Both the position numbers and the translations under genes were made by a program. A DNA stretch of 64,000 nucleotides, from the NCBI GenBank assembly GCA_913043205.1, contig CAJWLF010000004.1, forward strand, positions 1-64,000, read 5' to 3'. Each line of letters begins with the position of its first letter. Positions within the stretch are counted from its first letter, which is position 1. Below, in pieces: positions 1 through 8,261 of the stretch. The notes beneath the pieces are model-generated. The model was not told the origin of the DNA and searched no databases. It was given only the letters and a program-made list of their open reading frames with translations. The DNA comes from an uncultured Chloroflexota bacterium (GTDB taxonomy: Bacteria; Chloroflexota; UBA11872; VXNJ01).

Positions 1-333
<333 letters not shown>

Positions 334-334
334 A

Positions 335-640
335 TATTACTGTGCGCTCTGAGCGAAGCTCAGAGTGCAACGAAGCTGCGTGGCGGCTTCATTGCAGGCG
401 CCGGAAGCGCCTGCACGTACAGAACTTGGGCTTTTGCCCGAGTCTGCGATGCAACGGAGCTGCGTAGCAGCTCCTAACTGGGCCGCGTGACGGTCCAGTT
501 GCGAGACGAGCGTCGTTGGCGGCGCTCTCGTGCCCAACTTTGCGACGGTCTTGGCCCGCGCCGAGACGGTGAGCGATCGATCAAGCGTTTTCGCTTGTGG
601 CGATCGCCGCTCCCACATTTTCCCAATACGCAATTCATTT
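335..640 (+). other. 23S-5S spacer made of tandem hairpins
   Basis: The 300-base spacer holds no gene; it is filled with consecutive short inverted repeats. Clear stems are 343-369 (loop gaa), 372-390 (loop gtg), 393-415 (9 perfect pairs, loop cggaa), 424-443 (loop tttt), 456-474 (loop gta) and 476-500. A looser one lies at 502-530, and a long one at 571-612 encloses an inner aagcg-tttt-cgctt stem. The hairpins at 372-390 and 456-474 are near copies: gcaacgaagctgcgt at 367 matches gcaacggagctgcgt at 451, so the spacer seems to have grown by duplication. Some stems may be processing sites, but that is inference. Confidence 0.75.
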
Positions 641-760
<120 letters not shown>

Positions 761-762
761 GA

Positions 763-780
763 CTTTTTTATGTTTTTTAT
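763..780 (+). terminator. T-rich end of the rRNA operon
   Basis: Right after the 5S gene come two T runs (ttttttatgttttttat). With 5S helix I acting as the hairpin they would suit an intrinsic terminator. There is no separate strong hairpin, so this is a positional inference. Confidence 0.4.
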
Positions 781-907
781 GTGAGTTTATATTGGGATGG
801 TAGTGAACGTCTTTTAGTCTATGTTTGGATGATCCGACTTTCGGTTAGTCGTTCTAGACCTGGTCCCGCGCTCCAGATGGTTTTTCTGCTCTAGGAGGAT
901 ATTTAAT

Positions 908-2068
908 ATGGCCGTTGACCCTTCTGTTTTTCGAACATCGCCAATAGTTAATTTTGGTGCTGGACAACTAAATAATCTCGCGGAGGAAGTCAAGTTTCTC
1001 GGTGGGGAAAAGGTATTTATAGTAACTGATGAAGGATTGAGATCAGCTGGTTTGGTGGATAGGGCTGAAGCTATTCTTGCTGCTGAAAACATCGACTTCC
1101 ATACTAGAGAGAATCCAGCTCAAGAGCCTTCTGTTTCTTTAATCAATAGCACAGCAGATGAAATGCGCGAATATGGTGCTGATGTGGTCATAGGTTTGGG
1201 TGGGGGAAGTTCTATGGACACTAGTCAGATTGCGGGTTGTGCAGTGACGAACAGGGCTAGTGTAGAAGAAATAATAGGTGTGCATCTTGTGAAAGTTCCC
1301 GGATTGCCAAATATTGCAATTCCTACGACTGCAGGTACCGCGTCAGAAGTTACGGGCAATGCAGTTACTGTATTGAACGATAGTTCAAATAAGCAGCCTG
1401 TTATCAGTCCTCACATCTATCCTGATGTTGCTATTGTTGACCCCGAATTGACATTAGGTTTGCCTGCTCGTGTGACAGCTGCGTCAGGAATTGATGCATT
1501 TTGTCACGCGACAGAATCATTCCTGTCTACGAACGCTACTATAATGACGAAGATGTTCGCCAGGGAATCAATGGGTATTATTTTGGATAATTTACCTATT
1601 GCATATTCTAATGGTACCGACATTAATGCCCGCACTGGACAAATGATGGGTGCTTTGCTTGCTGGGTACACGTTAGCCAATGCAGGTGTGACTATTATCC
1701 ATGCAACGGCTCACGTTATAGGGGCTCGCTATAAAGTTCCTCACGGTATTGCTAATGCTATTTGTTTGGTCCCAGTGTTTCGCTTTTACGCTCAGAAAGT
1801 TCCTGGCCGTATGGCAGAGCTTGCTGGTCCGCTTGGAGTATCAGACAGTGTTTCCGATCCTCAAGATCGCGCGGACCACGTGATAAATATAGTGGAGAAA
1901 CTGGTCAGCGACATAGGTATCGACACTAGATTAAGTACTTACGGGATTTTGGAAGATGATATTCCCGAGATGGCCAGACTAACAGCTGAGAGCGAGCGGC
2001 TTCAGCTTCAGTCCCCTGCTCAGGCGACTGCCGAAGAGGTGGAATCAATGCTTAGAGCAGCTTTCTGA
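908..2068 (+). CDS. Iron-containing alcohol dehydrogenase
   Basis: This 386-residue protein is a full-length group III (Fe-dependent) alcohol dehydrogenase, a soluble NAD(P)-dependent enzyme interconverting an alcohol and its aldehyde or ketone. The nucleotide-binding GGGSSMD motif is at residues 98-104. The metal ligands are present: D196 and H200 (GIDAFCH) and H265 and H279 (the latter in VPHG). The start has a good ribosome site (aggagg, 893-898). Maleylacetate reductase is a related alternative and the substrate cannot be read from sequence. It is the first gene after the rRNA operon; an OYE-type reductase follows 156 bases later on the same strand. Confidence 0.92.
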   Translation: MAVDPSVFRTSPIVNFGAGQLNNLAEEVKFLGGEKVFIVTDEGLRSAGLVDRAEAILAAENIDFHTRENPAQEPSVSLINSTADEMREYGADVVIGLGGGSSMDTSQIAGCAVTNRASVEEIIGVHLVKVPGLPNIAIPTTAGTASEVTGNAVTVLNDSSNKQPVISPHIYPDVAIVDPELTLGLPARVTAASGIDAFCHATESFLSTNATIMTKMFARESMGIILDNLPIAYSNGTDINARTGQMMGALLAGYTLANAGVTIIHATAHVIGARYKVPHGIANAICLVPVFRFYAQKVPGRMAELAGPLGVSDSVSDPQDRADHVINIVEKLVSDIGIDTRLSTYGILEDDIPEMARLTAESERLQLQSPAQATAEEVESMLRAAF

Positions 2069-2224
2069 TAAATATCCTTTAGGCGATCGCTTTTAGAAAT
2101 GGGCTGATGGCAATCTTGCAAATGGCAGATTACAGAAAGAATCCATTTCAATCATTTCAGATTGGTTGCCTAGTTAGTTTGCGTACAGACGCTAATATTG
2201 GTCAATTATTTGAGGGGTATAAAT

Positions 2225-3277
2225 TTGGAATCACTGTTTAGTTCATATGAAATCCGTGGATTAACTTTGCGTAATAGGGTTGTAATGTCTCCTATGTGCC
2301 AATATTCATGTGATGATCAAGACGGTAAAGCAACGGACTGGCATGTAGTTCACATGGCTACTAGGGCAGCGGGTGGCGTAGGGTTGGCAATTATGGAAGC
2401 TACCGCGGTTGAACCCGGCGGACGTATTTCATATGAATGTACTGGTTTATGGACTGACGATCAGATTGAACCATTTGCGCGTGTGGTCAAGGCTACAAAA
2501 GATCAGGGTGCTGCAATAGGAATTCAATTAGCTCATGCTGGGCGCAAAGCCGCTACTGAAATGCAAGGTAATTGGGACGATGGACAGCGGTTGGTGGGGC
2601 CTAGTCCAGTCCCGTTTGACGACGGATGGGTTGTACCTTCAGAATTAGATCATCAGGAAATCGAGAACATAGTTGGCAATTTTGCGGATGCGGCAAGGCG
2701 TGCTGTTAGTGCCGGATTTGATATGGTAGAAATACATGCTGCACACGGGTATTTGCTGAGTTCGTTTCTATCGCCGTTAGCAAATCTACGTACAGATGCT
2801 TATGGTGGGTCCATAGCGAATAGAGCTCGCTTTGCCGTCGATGTCGTATTAGCAGTAAGAGAGGTTGTTCCGCAAAACATGCCAGTGTTTGTTCGAATAT
2901 CGGGTGTTGATTTTGTGGACAATGGCACCAAGATTGAAGATTCCATTGAGGTTTCTAAATTACTAGCAAAGGCAGGAGCTGATGTAATAGATGTTAGTGG
3001 AGGAGGCAATAGTGCGTCAGTGCCTCCGGTAAGAGTCGGGGCACCAGGATATCAGGTGGACCATGCTGATCAAATTCGTCGAAAAGGGGGTGTTTCGACG
3101 ATGGCGGTCGGGATGATTACTAAGCCCGCAGAAGCCGATGCGGTGATTCGTGATGGAAGTGCCGATTTAGTCGCGTTAGGCAGAGAATTACTTAGGAATC
3201 CATATTGGGCTTTGCATGCTGCGGATGAACTTGGGTGCGATATTGAGTGGCCTAAGCAATATATGCGCGCACGTTAA
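2225..3277 (+). CDS. Old yellow enzyme family NADH:flavin oxidoreductase (YqjM-like)
   Basis: This is an FMN-dependent TIM-barrel reductase that would reduce activated C=C bonds of enones or similar compounds using NAD(P)H. It has the marks of the thermophilic-like/YqjM branch: C25 in SPMCQYS, the LAHAGRKA segment (residues 102-109) and the substrate-binding pair H171/H174 in EIHAAHG. The reading frame is open from TTG 2198, but TTG 2225 has gagggg 7 bases upstream and gives the family's usual N-terminus (LFSSYEIRGLTLRNR), so it is preferred; length 350 residues. It may share a transcript with the alcohol dehydrogenase before it. Confidence 0.92.
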   Translation: MESLFSSYEIRGLTLRNRVVMSPMCQYSCDDQDGKATDWHVVHMATRAAGGVGLAIMEATAVEPGGRISYECTGLWTDDQIEPFARVVKATKDQGAAIGIQLAHAGRKAATEMQGNWDDGQRLVGPSPVPFDDGWVVPSELDHQEIENIVGNFADAARRAVSAGFDMVEIHAAHGYLLSSFLSPLANLRTDAYGGSIANRARFAVDVVLAVREVVPQNMPVFVRISGVDFVDNGTKIEDSIEVSKLLAKAGADVIDVSGGGNSASVPPVRVGAPGYQVDHADQIRRKGGVSTMAVGMITKPAEADAVIRDGSADLVALGRELLRNPYWALHAADELGCDIEWPKQYMRAR

Positions 3278-3319
3278 ATTTACGTCAGTAAGATGAGTTC
3301 GTGTTGAGGGAATCGGAAC

Positions 3320-4957
3320 GTGATTTGGATGATTCGTGCAGGTGTAGTAGTTGGCATACTAGTCCTAATTATTACTGTTCCTAGTACCGTTAATGCTTTT
3401 GCCGAATGTGATCCTTCAAATGTGGTTTGTAGCGATGGGCAATTTGATAATTATTATGCTCACAATCGAGGGGCGGCTTGGTTAGGTAATCCTAAATCTG
3501 GCATCGTAAAAACGGGAACTATTATTCGACGGTATTATCAGTATGGAGTCCTTAGCAGGGACTTATTGGGTGGCCCGGTTATAGTTGCTAATTCAGGGGT
3601 CGATCGCATTCATCACAGGATGCCCTTTCCACACTTCGCATACACAGAACCTGACAATGATCATCTGTTTTTCCCGAGCACGGGTTTTGCTGTTAGTTTT
3701 GCGTTAAAAGACTACTACCTATCTAACGGAGGCATAGATAGATTTGGCCCTGCAGTTTCACCGGAAATCGAGCATGACACACAATCTGGGGTTAGCGTCC
3801 AATATTTTACTCGTGCAAGGTTGGAGTATGTTAGCGCAAGTGCCGGTAACCAAGCTTTTGTACGAGTAGGTGAAATAGGTTCTGAATTATGGGAGATTCA
3901 AAATAGAAGGGTTATGCCCGCTAAGAACCCACTTCAGTATGGTATGCAAATCCATGCATTTCATGCAACTAACCATGATCAAATCACCTGGCGCGTTGCT
4001 GTTACTGACTTTGGTTGGATCAAGCACCAGGTGCGATGGAGTGAGATTGAACCTAGCCCTGGGAATTTTCAATGGGGCGAGCTCGATGCGGTTGTCGAGT
4101 CAGCAAATAGGTACCAAATGAAGACATTACTTAGCGTGGTTAGCTCCCCGTCTTGGTCTAATCCAGCTGGATTAGATGGTCCGCCTGCTAATTTGGCAGA
4201 TTTTTCCAATTTTATGAACATTTTGGCAAATCGATACAATGGGCGAGTTGCTGCTTACGAAATATGGAATGAGCCAAATTTAAATCTATTTTGGGGGCAA
4301 GATCCAGATCCAGCCGCTTATAGCAGGTTGTTGGAACATGCCTATCACTCTGTAAAGACGAATGACCCGAATGCTCTGGTTGTGTTTGCAGGTTTGGCTC
4401 CGACGGGAGGGTCGATCGGGTTAGGAATGGATGATATCGAATTCCTAAGGGCGTCGTTTGTTCAAACTGGGGGTTTGGTCAGCAATTATTTTGATGTGAT
4501 GGGGGTGCATTCTTATGGATACCGATCTCCTCCGGCCGCAATATATGACGACTGGGCATTAAGATCGGCTACGTCATTCTTAAATGATCCCACTTTCTAT
4601 TTCACGCATTTCCGTGAAGTGCGTGCCGTTTTGGAAGAATACTTCTCTGGGAGCAAATCTATATGGTTGACTGAATTTGGATGGACTACTAAGAACAATT
4701 CTTCGGACTTTAGTTTTGGTGACTACATAGACGAGCAGATGCAAGCTCGATATTTGGTAGATGCCTTGAGTTTAGTAGAACGTGAATACCCTTATATTGG
4801 CGCGATGTTTGTGTACAATCTGAACTTTAGGACACTGGGTCGACCAGGAACCTCAGATCATGGGTTTGGTATTCTTAATGAGGATTTTTCACCTAGACCC
4901 GCCTACGATGCATTAATGGCTGCAGACAAGTTTTTCGTGAGTCAGATCAGGCGCTAG
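3320..4957 (+). CDS. Secreted glycoside hydrolase (cellulase-superfamily TIM barrel) with N-terminal repeats
   Basis: This 545-residue protein begins with a signal peptide (hydrophobic residues 7-26, probable cut after VNAFA). Residues about 40-190 hold two copies of a repeat with aromatic and GG..RFGPAVSPE-type motifs, like the FGYPIS-type repeats of many Chloroflexota exported proteins. Residues 205-540 are a clan GH-A barrel: E318 in YEIWNEPN is the likely acid/base and E452 in IWLTEFGW the likely nucleophile. It resembles GH39 or GH5-like enzymes, so xylosidase, xylanase or another beta-glycosidase activity is possible. GTG 3320 has gaggga 8 bases upstream. The product should act outside the membrane on polysaccharide. 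Confidence 0.85.
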   Translation: MIWMIRAGVVVGILVLIITVPSTVNAFAECDPSNVVCSDGQFDNYYAHNRGAAWLGNPKSGIVKTGTIIRRYYQYGVLSRDLLGGPVIVANSGVDRIHHRMPFPHFAYTEPDNDHLFFPSTGFAVSFALKDYYLSNGGIDRFGPAVSPEIEHDTQSGVSVQYFTRARLEYVSASAGNQAFVRVGEIGSELWEIQNRRVMPAKNPLQYGMQIHAFHATNHDQITWRVAVTDFGWIKHQVRWSEIEPSPGNFQWGELDAVVESANRYQMKTLLSVVSSPSWSNPAGLDGPPANLADFSNFMNILANRYNGRVAAYEIWNEPNLNLFWGQDPDPAAYSRLLEHAYHSVKTNDPNALVVFAGLAPTGGSIGLGMDDIEFLRASFVQTGGLVSNYFDVMGVHSYGYRSPPAAIYDDWALRSATSFLNDPTFYFTHFREVRAVLEEYFSGSKSIWLTEFGWTTKNNSSDFSFGDYIDEQMQARYLVDALSLVEREYPYIGAMFVYNLNFRTLGRPGTSDHGFGILNEDFSPRPAYDALMAADKFFVSQIRR

Positions 4958-4968
4958 TGAAAGCTGTT

Positions 4969-5949
4969 TCATTCTCCTTTTGGTAATAAATGGTCAGTTT
5001 GGTCAATGTCAGATGACAATTTATGTAGTAGGCGTTGTGCTTCATCGTGTTTTTGCTGGGCATTCCTGAGGTGATTACCCATAACTCTGACTTCGTCAGC
5101 TAAGCTTTGTACACTTCCTCCTAAACCTTGTAATTTTGCCACTATTTCCCGCGCGTTTTCCTGCACGGCGAACCCGCGTAATGCAAGGGTGATGGTTTGT
5201 AGATATAGGTAAAGTGTGTTTGGAGAAGCGATTATAACTTTGGATTCCTGGGCATACCGGGCCACTGAGACCTTGAGGTTGTCTCTTCGATCTTGGGTAA
5301 TCAATTGATGAAATATGTTTTCGCCCGGTATGTACATGATTGCGTAATCTACGGTTCCCTCTTCAGGCTTAACGTATTTTTTGACCGAATTGATATGCGA
5401 TTTTGCCGCTTTAAGTAATGATTGCCGTTGTTCTTGTTTCAGTTGGTCGGAAGCTTGTCCGTCTAGATTACCTTGATTAGTGATAGGGAACTTTGAATCG
5501 ATAGGCACAATTCGTTCTGCGATTTTTATTATTGCATCCACTCGCTCGCCAGATCGGGCTTGATATTGTGTTTCGTAGGCATCGGCCGGCAATATGTCTC
5601 TCAGCAAATTTTCTAACAGCAACTCACCTAGACTTCCTCTGGGGCCTGGTAATCGAAAGGCGTCCCGTAGCTCTGCCAGACTTTGTGTCTGATTTGCCAA
5701 AGAGTCACTCGACTTACGCAAAGCGGCAAGATCACTTGCAACTTGTTGCAGGGTTGATTGTCCAGAAGCGGTAACCGTAGTGACCGACTGACTTACTGAA
5801 GAAAAGGATTGAGTGAGCCTATGTTCTGTTGTTTCTAAATCATTTGCCAACTCTTTTAGTTTGATGGACATTGCCCATAGGGCAGCAAAAACACTGAACG
5901 AGGCGATCAAGAGGCCTGATATCAATACGGTTTCATAAGTAATGGCCAA
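4969..5949 (-). CDS. rmuC: RmuC family DNA recombination protein
   Basis: This 326-residue protein has one N-terminal transmembrane helix (about 8-28), a coiled coil (30-95) and the RmuC domain. That domain resembles restriction-endonuclease folds: see the LGELLLENLLRDILP region, the VDAIIKI and PIDSKFP strands and the later YLYLQTI helix. The family limits DNA inversions at repeats and is thought to be a membrane-anchored nuclease. The start is TTG with aagga about 9 bases upstream. It is convergent with the glycosidase, only 11 bases away, and follows the 2-hydroxyacid dehydrogenase gene. Confidence 0.9.
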   Translation of the reverse strand: MAITYETVLISGLLIASFSVFAALWAMSIKLKELANDLETTEHRLTQSFSSVSQSVTTVTASGQSTLQQVASDLAALRKSSDSLANQTQSLAELRDAFRLPGPRGSLGELLLENLLRDILPADAYETQYQARSGERVDAIIKIAERIVPIDSKFPITNQGNLDGQASDQLKQEQRQSLLKAAKSHINSVKKYVKPEEGTVDYAIMYIPGENIFHQLITQDRRDNLKVSVARYAQESKVIIASPNTLYLYLQTITLALRGFAVQENAREIVAKLQGLGGSVQSLADEVRVMGNHLRNAQQKHDEAQRLLHKLSSDIDQTDHLLPKGE

Positions 5950-5968
5950 ACGAGTTGTTCCTTGTCTG

Positions 5969-6982
5969 TTACCAGTCTTCTCCTGTTACATGACTCGATA
6001 TTTTATCGGCATTAACCACGTTGTGGGGTGTCTTCCCAGTAAGAGCCAGCCTTACGCAGTTGGCTGTCCGTTTCTGCAATTCAATCAATGAATCTTCTGA
6101 GTAAAATGCTGTATGCGAAGTCAAGAGGACTTGTGGCAACTTGCGTAAACCACTGTCTACAGGTAATGGCTCTTCTTCGTATACGTCTAATCCAGCCCCC
6201 GCGATGTCTTTTGTTTTGATTGCTTCGATGAGGGCTGATTCCTCAATCAAAGGCCCTCGGCTTGTGTTGATTACAAATGCAGTTTTCTTCATGGATCGGA
6301 ATTCGTTTTTCCCCAACATATAGCGTGTGTCTGCTGTTAGTGGTAGGTGCAAACTAACAAAGTCCGAGTTTTCGAGTAGATCATCTAATGTAACCATATC
6401 GATTTGCTCTAGTTCATCTAGGTGCTTATGGTGGTTTATGTTGGGGTCGCAGGCGACTATTTTTAGATCGAAAGCCTTAGCTCGGTTCGCGACTGCGCGC
6501 CCTATTCGACCAAGGCCAATTAGTCCTAGTGTGGATCCAGCAATCCTCCATAGTGGTTGTACGGAAGATATGCCAAATTCCCCACTGTGCAATGATGAAA
6601 ATGACTGATTGACGCCTCTGGCTAAGTTCAGGATCAAAGCAAGCGTATGGTCGGCCACTTCTGGCTGGCAATAATCAGGGACATTGGTAACTGGAATGCC
6701 GAAGCGACTTGCTGTATGTACCGCGATGTTGTCAGTCCCTATGCCGTAACGAGATATTATTTTCAGAGAGTCATTAGCAGCTGTGATAATTGATTCGGTT
6801 ACTTCCGCAAAACAAGTCATTATTGCGTCACAGCCAGGTGCCAAATCGAGCAACGTGGATTCAGAGCTGTTTGGTGCCTCTATGATATCAAAGTCAGTAG
6901 TGGGCAAGATCGATTTTTCAACCTCTAGATTTGGCCAAAGATAATCGGTAATAAGGATTTGTTTCTTGTTTGTTTCCGACAT
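5969..6982 (-). CDS. D-2-hydroxyacid dehydrogenase (CtBP/phosphoglycerate dehydrogenase-like)
   Basis: A 337-residue NAD-dependent dehydrogenase of the D-isomer-specific family, which interconverts 2-hydroxy- and 2-keto acids. The Rossmann dinucleotide motif GLIGLGRIGRAV is near residues 153-164. The catalytic set is complete: Arg in NTSRGPLI, Glu in DVYEEEP and His in LTSHTAFYSE, the arrangement typical of the CtBP-like subgroup. There is no C-terminal ACT domain, so it need not be the serine-pathway SerA. The start ATG is at 6982. Substrate unknown; a role in sugar-acid catabolism fits the window. Confidence 0.88.
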   Translation of the reverse strand: MSETNKKQILITDYLWPNLEVEKSILPTTDFDIIEAPNSSESTLLDLAPGCDAIMTCFAEVTESIITAANDSLKIISRYGIGTDNIAVHTASRFGIPVTNVPDYCQPEVADHTLALILNLARGVNQSFSSLHSGEFGISSVQPLWRIAGSTLGLIGLGRIGRAVANRAKAFDLKIVACDPNINHHKHLDELEQIDMVTLDDLLENSDFVSLHLPLTADTRYMLGKNEFRSMKKTAFVINTSRGPLIEESALIEAIKTKDIAGAGLDVYEEEPLPVDSGLRKLPQVLLTSHTAFYSEDSLIELQKRTANCVRLALTGKTPHNVVNADKISSHVTGEDW

Positions 6983-7127
6983 CTGATCCCGACAGCCTAA
7001 GCCTAATTGGTTATTCCCACATTAATATCGTAAACAAATTATGCTCGCATTGAAACAATTGAGGTGAATATGGTTCCATTTCAGGTGTTTATACCTGATA
7101 AGCTATACCCGCTGAGCAAGCGAGTCA

Positions 7128-7166
7128 GTGCCGTGTCCCACGCGCCGTGGGACACCGACGGAGGCA
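7128..7166 (+). promoter_or_regulatory. Hairpin upstream of the panB-like fragment, hiding its ribosome site
   Basis: A perfect 9-bp stem gtgtcccac/gtgggacac (7133-7141 with 7147-7155) is enclosed by an outer gtgcc/ggcac stem (7128-7132 with 7162-7166). The outer 3' arm covers half of the ggagg ribosome site at 7160-7164, just before ATG 7171. A smaller cgct/agcg hairpin lies near 7110-7122. This looks like a 5'-leader control element. A pan RNA motif is known upstream of pantothenate genes in Chloroflexota among others; I cannot confirm that this is one. Confidence 0.45.
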
Positions 7167-7170
7167 CATC

Positions 7171-7284
7171 ATGGACGACCAGAAGGTCACGGTTTTGGAT
7201 CTTCAGCGGATGAAAACCACGGGCCGGAAAATCACGATGCTCAGCATCAATGACTACCCCATGGCCATGTCGGTGAGGTCATAA
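7171..7284 (+). pseudogene. panB: panB 5' fragment (3-methyl-2-oxobutanoate hydroxymethyltransferase)
   Basis: An ATG with a good ggagg site opens a 37-codon frame whose product matches the N-terminus of PanB: KVTVLDLQRMK, then GRKITMLSINDYPMA, where intact enzymes read ITMLTAYDYPMA. The match stops at the MA position and the frame ends at TAA 7282. The remaining ~230 residues, including the DSLG active-site region, are absent and do not resume in other frames before recR. Local GC is higher than in the flanks. It is most simply a truncated relic that kept its leader and start; a functional short peptide is less likely. Confidence 0.6.
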
Positions 7285-7348
7285 CCCGCAGCCTCTGTTT
7301 TCTCCTTATGTATCGAAGAATATTATTTAGGATCTAAGGGTAATCAAC

Positions 7349-7951
7349 CTAGAATTTTCGCCGGCCTTCGAAGGCCTGGGCTAAAGTTGCAGAATCTGCG
7401 TATTCAATATCACCTCCTGTGGCGAGTCCTCTAGCGAGGCGAGTTACTATGGCATTTGTACTCTCTAGTTGGCGAACGATCTCTAAAGCCGTAGCATCGC
7501 CTTCAAAAGTCGCATTAGTAGCGACTACAACCTCATGAATTTCGTGTGTCTGTACGCGCTCTACTAATTCTCTGATCTTCAAATCACCGGGTCCTATCCC
7601 TTCCAGGGGTGATATCGCTCCATGAAGTACGTGATATCTGCCGCGGAATTGTCCCGTGCGTTCTATTGCTAAAAGATCCAATGGGTCTTCTACAACACAT
7701 AATGTATAGTCTTCCCGGTCGCTATTAGTACAGAAACTACAAGGATTATTGTCTGAGTAGTTGAAGCATATGTCGCATAACACTATGTCAACTCTTAGGG
7801 CCTCTAAAGATCGTTCTAGATCGAGAATCTGATTAGAAGGCGCTTTCAACAGAAAAAAGGCCAGCCTCGCTGCTGTCTTAGGACCGATTGTTGGTAGCTT
7901 ACTTAATTCCGATATGAGTTGAGCGATTTGGTTGGGTAATCCATCGGTCAA
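7349..7951 (-). CDS. recR: Recombination mediator protein RecR
   Basis: The 200-residue product has the RecR layout: an N-terminal helix-hairpin-helix (LSKLPTIGPKTAARLAFF), a four-cysteine zinc finger (CDICFNYSDNNPCSFC), a Toprim domain (LCVVEDPLDLLAIE) and the C-terminal Walker-B-like segment. RecR works with RecO/RecF to load RecA at gaps. It is the last gene of the conserved dnaX-ybaB-recR block, 15 bases after ybaB, and is probably co-transcribed with it. Confidence 0.97.
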   Translation of the reverse strand: MTDGLPNQIAQLISELSKLPTIGPKTAARLAFFLLKAPSNQILDLERSLEALRVDIVLCDICFNYSDNNPCSFCTNSDREDYTLCVVEDPLDLLAIERTGQFRGRYHVLHGAISPLEGIGPGDLKIRELVERVQTHEIHEVVVATNATFEGDATALEIVRQLESTNAIVTRLARGLATGGDIEYADSATLAQAFEGRRKF

Positions 7952-7966
7952 GATAATTGATTCCGC

Positions 7967-8260
7967 CTAGCCTGTGATACCCGGTATCTTCATGCCGCCG
8001 GTTAAAGATCCGAGTTTTTGGGCGGCTAGTTTTTGCGAATCTTGTATAGCTTCATTTATGGCAGTTATTAACAGGTCTTCGAGTACTTCAGCCTCGTTTG
8101 GATCGATGGCTGTAGGGTCTATATTTACATTTTTTATTTGTTGATCTCCGGTTATGACTATGCTTACCGCTCCACCTCCCGATGACACTTCGATGGTCTT
8201 TTCTGATAATTCGGCTTGCAATTTTTCCATCTCTTTTTGCATTTTTCGCATCATGTTCAT
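7967..8260 (-). CDS. ybaB: YbaB/EbfC family nucleoid-associated protein
   Basis: A 97-residue protein of normal family size, with the amphipathic N-terminal helix (MRKMQKEMEKLQAEL), the central beta segment (VSIVITGDQQIKNVNIDP) and a C-terminal helix with the usual glycine/methionine-rich tail (GSLTGGMKIPG). It is a dimeric DNA-binding protein. It sits between dnaX and recR, one base after the dnaX stop codon, so translational coupling is likely. Confidence 0.95.
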   Translation of the reverse strand: MNMMRKMQKEMEKLQAELSEKTIEVSSGGGAVSIVITGDQQIKNVNIDPTAIDPNEAEVLEDLLITAINEAIQDSQKLAAQKLGSLTGGMKIPGITG

Positions 8261-8261
8261 G

